64,000 nt of DNA. It comes from Dyadobacter beijingensis DSM 21582 (GTDB lineage Bacteria > Bacteroidota > Bacteroidia > Cytophagales > Spirosomataceae). Where the stretch lies: contig NZ_KB907787.1 in NCBI RefSeq assembly GCF_000382205.1, positions 1,403,176-1,467,175 on the forward strand. Reading direction: 5' to 3'. Within the stretch, counting starts at the first letter, position 1, and each line of letters starts with the position of its first letter. Below, in pieces: positions 59,989 to 64,000 of this stretch. Made by a program: the position numbers and the translations under genes. The notes under the pieces are model-generated. The model did no database searches, was not told the origin of the DNA, and saw nothing but the letters and a program-made list of their open reading frames with translations.

Positions 59989-62018
59989 AGGTTTACAACT
60001 TCGAAGGTGAGCGGTTCGTCGGAGCTGTTGATTACCACGCCATCGAATGCGAAGTATCCGGACTGCTCGACTTTTACTTCCCGGTTTTTGGACGCCAGAA
60101 CGACCTTGCATTTCCGTATCGGTGCCTGATTGACATATTCGACCTGGACGATAATGTCGTATGTGCCGGGCGTCACGGTCAGGTTTCCGGATGTTCCGAT
60201 CGACGGCGGGGTCGCGCCGACCGTGTTAGAAATGATTTCCTTACCGTCGACACGTATATCGACGACCGGCCCCCAATCGGCACTACCCACTACTTTCAGG
60301 TTCGTATCCATCGGGATTTTGTGGTGAATAGCGAAGTGAACCGGCACGTTATTTACGACGCATGTTCCGTTTACATTGGCGAAATCCTGCGTATTTAGGC
60401 TGTTGTAGCGACCTTCGGCCAACTCGTCGGCATCACCAGCGCGTTCGCCGCCGTAGTAACCTGCGGGGATGGTGATCATGGCGGTGCTACCCAGAAAGTT
60501 TGCCCCGCAATTCGACCGGGTGAAAGTGCCCGCGCGGTTGATTGCCGCGCTCGGGAACGGTGTCGAGCCGACGACGATCGACGGGTCGGTGATCGGTGCG
60601 ATATAGTCCGGATCGCCTTGCACGTTCGCCTTAACGCTGTAAGGTTTTACAAGGGTGTTATCATCGGCGAAAACCTTCTCGAGACGGGAAAATGCGAGCT
60701 TGCCGGTGCGCTTCCCGTAGCCGTCCAGAACCTGCCCCAGATTAAGGCCACGCCATTTTGTGACGCGTGCCGGCGTCGGTTGTGACGCGGGTAGATCCGA
60801 ATGATTTTCCACGGTGTCCAGGATCCGGAACGTGAAGGATCTGGCGACCAGATCGGTGTTATCCTGCTGGTCGACGTTTGTCGTAGTGGTCAGCTGAACG
60901 GGGCGGTGGCCTTTGTCTGTGATCAAATACATTTCGTCCGATAACAGCAGCTCGTCCAGGTACTTCAAGTATGCGGCCTGATCCTTGCGGAAATAGCCGG
61001 TGCTGGCTTGCAGCTCATGCTCGCCCTCAATGCTGATAATTTTCAGCTCCGAGAAATCCGGATCGGAACCTGCTTTCCGCTCGATCTCGGCGGTCGTCTG
61101 GATCACGCGCAAACTGCGAGATCCTTCACCGGTGAGCCGGAAAGTGTCCCAGCCGCCCAAACTGTTGACGAATAAAACCGAGCGGTCGGCGACTTGCAGG
61201 CTGCGGTCAATGTGATAGGTGCGGGTTTCGGTAAACCTGCGGCCATTGTGGTCACTTAGCCAGACCTCGTAGCCGGTGGCGTTACTTGGAACGTTGAGCA
61301 CTGCCGCGCCGACCGGGCAGGTAACGATCGAATAAAGCATCGGGTTTGACAGTGTCATCGCCGTATATGCCGCCGACGCCGATCCGTCCGCGTACCGGAA
61401 ATGCACGCGCAGGCGCAGCTCGGTCGGAGCCGGTGAGAAATTCAGCAGAAAACTTAAATATTCCTCTTGCGTCGGGGAAACGGTTTTCTGATCCGGTTGC
61501 CACGTCAGAAACTGCCTTTTGCTTGCCTGCCAAGTTTTAAAAAACGTGTCGCCGTAGGCATGGAAATCCTCGTTTGATAGCCCGGCTTTGATCGCGTAGG
61601 CTTTGGCAAGATCTGCGGCCACTGCCACGGGTGGGGTGCCGCCCTGAATAGCTTCGCGCAGGTAGTAGGCGGTCGTCTGCGAGAGTGACAAACTAAGCGA
61701 GTTTTGCTTCCAGCGCGGTTTGATGTAGGAAAGCAGGCCGTCGAGCTTTCCGTTTCGCCCCGAATTATAGCGAAATTCTGCCCCTGAAAAGACTTGCACC
61801 CCGCCTTCGGTACTGACGGGTACCTCGCGCCCTTCGGACGTGTGTAGTGCTTCAAAAAGGTTGCTGAACGGATATTCAGGGACAAACAGGGTCAGGAAGT
61901 ATTTTAGACCGACCCGGCTGGTGAGTGCCGGGTCGGCTGCTTCTATGGTGTGGGAAAGTTTGTTCCGGCTGAATTTCAGCGGCAGGAACGAGAGGTCGGA
62001 AGCAGCTGCGTCGATCAT
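59985..62018 (-). CDS. Large phage tail/baseplate protein with carbohydrate-binding-like part
   Basis: A 677-residue protein, beta-rich. The N-terminal third contains 'EGGVQVFSGAEFRYNSGRNGKLDGLLSYIKPRWKQ', the centre has fibronectin-like 'TELRLRVHFRYADGSASAAYTAMTLSN', and the C terminus ('GTSGNLTVTPGTYDIIVQVEYVNQAP') looks like a carbohydrate-binding or fibre domain. It probably forms the tail tip and may contact the host surface. It is coupled to the next gene by a 4-base overlap. I checked it for portal features and found none. Confidence 0.62.
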   Translation of the reverse strand: MIDAAASDLSFLPLKFSRNKLSHTIEAADPALTSRVGLKYFLTLFVPEYPFSNLFEALHTSEGREVPVSTEGGVQVFSGAEFRYNSGRNGKLDGLLSYIKPRWKQNSLSLSLSQTTAYYLREAIQGGTPPVAVAADLAKAYAIKAGLSNEDFHAYGDTFFKTWQASKRQFLTWQPDQKTVSPTQEEYLSFLLNFSPAPTELRLRVHFRYADGSASAAYTAMTLSNPMLYSIVTCPVGAAVLNVPSNATGYEVWLSDHNGRRFTETRTYHIDRSLQVADRSVLFVNSLGGWDTFRLTGEGSRSLRVIQTTAEIERKAGSDPDFSELKIISIEGEHELQASTGYFRKDQAAYLKYLDELLLSDEMYLITDKGHRPVQLTTTTNVDQQDNTDLVARSFTFRILDTVENHSDLPASQPTPARVTKWRGLNLGQVLDGYGKRTGKLAFSRLEKVFADDNTLVKPYSVKANVQGDPDYIAPITDPSIVVGSTPFPSAAINRAGTFTRSNCGANFLGSTAMITIPAGYYGGERAGDADELAEGRYNSLNTQDFANVNGTCVVNNVPVHFAIHHKIPMDTNLKVVGSADWGPVVDIRVDGKEIISNTVGATPPSIGTSGNLTVTPGTYDIIVQVEYVNQAPIRKCKVVLASKNREVKVEQSGYFAFDGVVINSSDEPLTFEVVNL

Positions 62019-62033
62019 GGTTTAAAGCGGGTT

Positions 62034-62507
62034 TTAACAAAAAATATGATTTGCCGGGATTCCAAGCCGGGCTTTTAGCTCGTAGCCACAGGTAGCGTCG
62101 ACCCCGGTTTGATATTGGACAGGCTCCAAAGTGACCGAATCGAAATCCAGATAGTTTTTTCCTGCGAAGCGGTCGTGCTGCAAGCGGTTAACGATCTTGC
62201 AGGCGACGGTTTCGGCGTTGCGATAGGCTTGGTCTTCGGAATTGTGCTCGTCGGTATCGCCTTTGAAAAACACGAAAAGGGTCAGCTCGAAAAGCGCGTT
62301 TAAAAGCGCGTTGTCGATAATGTTCCCCCGGTATTTGGGGCGCATGACGAAAATGCCCGGATATACGTCTTCGCTCCGGCTGTCGCCGATTATACGATCC
62401 ATTCCGTTCGCGTCGGACATCTTTGAGTAGACGATCCCGGAGTCGGCTTTTTGCTCGTCGAGAATCGGGGAAAGGTATTTCCAGAAAATATCGTCAGTTG
62501 GCGTCAT
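62034..62507 (-). CDS. Phage protein, tail module, 157 residues
   Basis: A mixed alpha/beta protein: 'DDIFWKYLSPILDEQKADSGIVYSK', 'VYPGIFVMRPKYRGNI', and a C-terminal 'ATCGYELKARLGIPANHIFC'. It overlaps the gene upstream by 14 bases and precedes the tail-tip gene by 15 bases. Resembles tail-terminator-like or minor tail proteins by size and place; no signature. Confidence 0.6.
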   Translation of the reverse strand: MTPTDDIFWKYLSPILDEQKADSGIVYSKMSDANGMDRIIGDSRSEDVYPGIFVMRPKYRGNIIDNALLNALFELTLFVFFKGDTDEHNSEDQAYRNAETVACKIVNRLQHDRFAGKNYLDFDSVTLEPVQYQTGVDATCGYELKARLGIPANHIFC

Positions 62508-63363
62508 TGGCTGCTTGGTTACGCTGGTTTTGCTCTTTGATGTCCTTTTTGTGCTCTTCCAGAAATTGGAATACGTCGTGAATATTTGCGGATTTGGTTG
62601 CGTTCATACCGCCGAAAATGTGCTTTTCAGAAAGTAGGTGCTGGTTTTTAACCATTGATTGACCGGGATAGTCTTCGGTCGGGGCTGGCCCTGTTGCATC
62701 CGAATCGAACAGATCGTAAAAGCTGAAAAACTCTTTCAGCGTGCCCAAAAAGTACATTAGCACGAGGATTTTTTCTTTGATGTAGCCGTCTTTGATCAGA
62801 TCCGCCCGGTGCCGCGCAATGTGCTCGTTATACTGCTCGCGGTGGTCGCCGTTCCAGTCCGGATCATCCATGTAGTTCCCCGACCGGCGCGGCCTGCAAA
62901 CGGTAGCCACGAGCATATTCAGGCGCTCGTCGCCTTCGACGAGCTGCTTAATGAAAGCCTGCGCGTTTATGTGCGCATTGGTTAGCTCGCCGAAACTCAT
63001 GCTACGGAAGCCTTCCTCGAAAAGTACCCAACGGGTGCCATCGACGTCGAAGCCTTCGGGAAGCGGGCAGACGGTCAGCTCGCCTTGCCACATCCAGCTT
63101 ATCTGACCGAGCACGCCCTGCAATGCCTGCGCGTTTTCTTCGTGCTGCTCTTCGGTGCGGTGCCCGGCGAAGTAGTGGCACATTAGCTTTTTCCACAGGC
63201 CGGGCGGATAACCGAGAATTGTCCGGAGTATTTCCAGATAGGTGCCGCCGCTTTCGGGGTACACGTAAAGCAGGGTCAGCAGCTCCGGCAGCTGTGCCGG
63301 GTTTACTTCCGTCCAATTCTCGGGCAGCTTATAGCACTTGTCGTTTAAAAAAATTTCGGTCAT
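62494..63363 (-). CDS. Phage protein of unknown function, 289 residues
   Basis: A helical, acidic protein with 'VNPAQLPELLTLLYVYPESGGTYLEILRTILGYPPGLWKKLMCHYF' and 'SKEHIFGGMNATKSANIHDV'-like C-terminal parts that suggest a chaperone or assembly role, as for tape-measure chaperones. It overlaps its neighbours on both sides (14 and 4 bases), showing translational coupling. No family is recognised. Confidence 0.6.
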   Translation of the reverse strand: MTEIFLNDKCYKLPENWTEVNPAQLPELLTLLYVYPESGGTYLEILRTILGYPPGLWKKLMCHYFAGHRTEEQHEENAQALQGVLGQISWMWQGELTVCPLPEGFDVDGTRWVLFEEGFRSMSFGELTNAHINAQAFIKQLVEGDERLNMLVATVCRPRRSGNYMDDPDWNGDHREQYNEHIARHRADLIKDGYIKEKILVLMYFLGTLKEFFSFYDLFDSDATGPAPTEDYPGQSMVKNQHLLSEKHIFGGMNATKSANIHDVFQFLEEHKKDIKEQNQRNQAANDAN

Positions 63364-63815
63364 TTGTAATCAGCTTGTACGGTTATCCAGACTTCTTCAC
63401 CGAGCAGAATGGCGGCTGCGATGTCGGTTTGAAGGTCGAGTGATGCATTTCGGCTTTCTGTGACCATGTAGTCGCCGACCTGCTTTTTCCAACTTCTGCC
63501 CGGCAGCAGACAGCCGTCTGTATCCTTTGCCCAATTCCCGGCATGAATCCGGATTCCAGAAAAGCCCGGCACGCCGATCAGGATCGGTAGTTTCTTTTTG
63601 AACCGTGGCGAGTAGGTGATCTCGACCCGGTAGCGGCCTGTCGGAATGGCGGTTTTGCCCATAACTTTTAGCCCTCTGATCGTTGAGAGCGGCATTTTTG
63701 AGCCTAAACCGCGATCAGTGTCTTCGAGCACGAAGCAATTAAAAATCCCGTCGACCGATAAAATCCCCAGGGTACTATCCTTCCCCTGTTGTTGACGTTT
63801 CAGTAGGATCTCCAT
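63360..63815 (-). CDS. DUF5675 family phage protein (lysis region)
   Basis: A 151-residue protein from the ATG at 63815; an in-frame TTG lies directly before it. DUF5675 hallmarks are 'FCVLEDTDRG'-like 'CFVLEDTDRGLGS', 'KTAIPTGRYRVEITYSPRFKKKLPIL' and 'GIRIHAGNWAKDTDGCLLPG', with the conserved His and Cys that resemble an L,D-transpeptidase-like site. It follows the holin fragment by an overlapping stop/start (ATGA-type). In such phages it may act on the cell wall; that role is an inference. Confidence 0.8.
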   Translation of the reverse strand: MEILLKRQQQGKDSTLGILSVDGIFNCFVLEDTDRGLGSKMPLSTIRGLKVMGKTAIPTGRYRVEITYSPRFKKKLPILIGVPGFSGIRIHAGNWAKDTDGCLLPGRSWKKQVGDYMVTESRNASLDLQTDIAAAILLGEEVWITVQADYK

Positions 63816-64000
63816 CAAATCAGATCTTTAAATTCTCCGGATTCGTCGAACTTTTTCAGGCGGGCGAGAATCTTGGTAGAAACCCCCTTCGGGTCGATCT
63901 CGGCGTAATTTTCTAAAATGCTGATCGATTCCCGGACGATCATCGCGCAGTAGAGCACGTTATCAACCCAATCAAAAAGCCCGGTCACTTTCCCGGAAAT
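63815..64000 (-). CDS. Phage holin, C-terminal fragment (cut by window end)
   Basis: The last 61 residues of a gene whose start lies beyond the window. The segment 'LFDWVDNVLYCAMIVRESIS' followed by 'ILENYAEIDPKGV' and a basic end ('KILARLKKFDESGEF') matches the C terminus of phage_holin_4-type holins ('NE..SILEN'). A holin forms membrane pores for lysis. Its stop TGA overlaps the ATG of the DUF5675 gene, so the two are coupled. Confidence 0.65.
   Translation of the reverse strand: MSGKVTGLFDWVDNVLYCAMIVRESISILENYAEIDPKGVSTKILARLKKFDESGEFKDLI

Larger units (their letters stand above)
36728..64000. mobile_element. Prophage integrated at tRNA-Ala (right end outside window)
   Basis: The element starts at the 3' end of tRNA-Ala with a tyrosine integrase, then cargo, then a leftward structural module from a partial holin gene at the window end to the large terminase at 40128. 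It has capsid, S49 protease, scaffold, tape measure and tail genes, so it is tailed-phage-derived with a long tail. No portal, replication or repressor genes are seen in the window; these and the second attachment site should lie beyond 64000. Four opposite-strand genes interrupt the structural module. The structural frames are open and long, so no decay is evident here. Confidence 0.88.

Noticed and set aside
59985..62018. Portal protein candidate (677 residues)
   Set aside because: Beta-rich with fibre-like C-terminal domain; no portal-type helical core seen, and it lies in the tail-tip block.
36728..64000. Second attachment site within the window
   Set aside because: I saw no repeat of the tRNA-Ala 3' end before 64000; the structural module still runs at the window edge.

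Overview
The window reads as the chromosome of a Bacteroidota bacterium, most likely order Cytophagales and close to Dyadobacter. The pointers are a SusC/TonB-type outer-membrane beta-barrel receptor, LytS/LytTR signalling, an RND/TolC pump, CvfB, Nif3 and RadC proteins, tRNA genes without encoded CCA, and TTG-N19/20-TAnnTTTG promoters. The genus is an inference from protein character; no database was searched.

Host part (1 to about 36.7 kb). It opens with a tandem pair of secreted amidohydrolases (the first cut by the window edge), then a CvfB-like RNA-binding protein and an outer-membrane receptor. A leftward four-gene sugar operon follows (glycosyltransferase, epimerase, DegT aminotransferase, sugar nucleotidyltransferase), then a leftward RND efflux operon (adaptor, pump, TolC). 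Isochorismate synthase and a hotdog thioesterase suggest menaquinone or chorismate metabolism. A rightward block holds a phosphatase, a LytS-type kinase, its LytTR regulator and a DUF3298-like lipoprotein; a leftward block holds RadC, a TPR protein, a zinc-ribbon coiled-coil protein and a Nif3 protein. Two tRNA-Asp genes and a decayed third copy come next. Then comes a cluster with a TPR histidine kinase and, divergent from it, a small lipoprotein and a secreted caspase-like protein; the latter converges with a 1274-residue caspase-TPR protein. A transcribed-looking, oversized tRNA-like RNA lies just upstream. The host part ends with an Lrp/AsnC regulator, a PadR regulator with a palindromic operator, a TonB protein with an unusual N-terminal domain, a DEDDh exonuclease, a small lipoprotein and tRNA-Ala(GGC).

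Mobile part (about 36.7 kb to the window end and beyond). A tyrosine integrase lies next to tRNA-Ala, which marks the left end of a prophage. A GNAT-type protein and an ASCH-like protein sit beside the integrase as cargo. The rest is a leftward structural module. In transcription order it holds a holin fragment, a DUF5675 protein, tail-tip and baseplate-like proteins, a 1491-residue tape measure, tail and fibre-like genes, an S49 protease, a scaffold, the capsid protein, a small-terminase candidate and the large terminase. No portal gene was recognised. Four AT-richer genes on the opposite strand interrupt this module at gene boundaries (46.5, 51.1, 56.6 and 57.7 kb). They look like cargo (morons), perhaps for exclusion or defence. 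One is flanked by a degenerate duplicate of a phage gene end, which shows how it arrived. A shared 10-base motif lies upstream of the leftward genes that resume after three of the cargo or terminator breaks.
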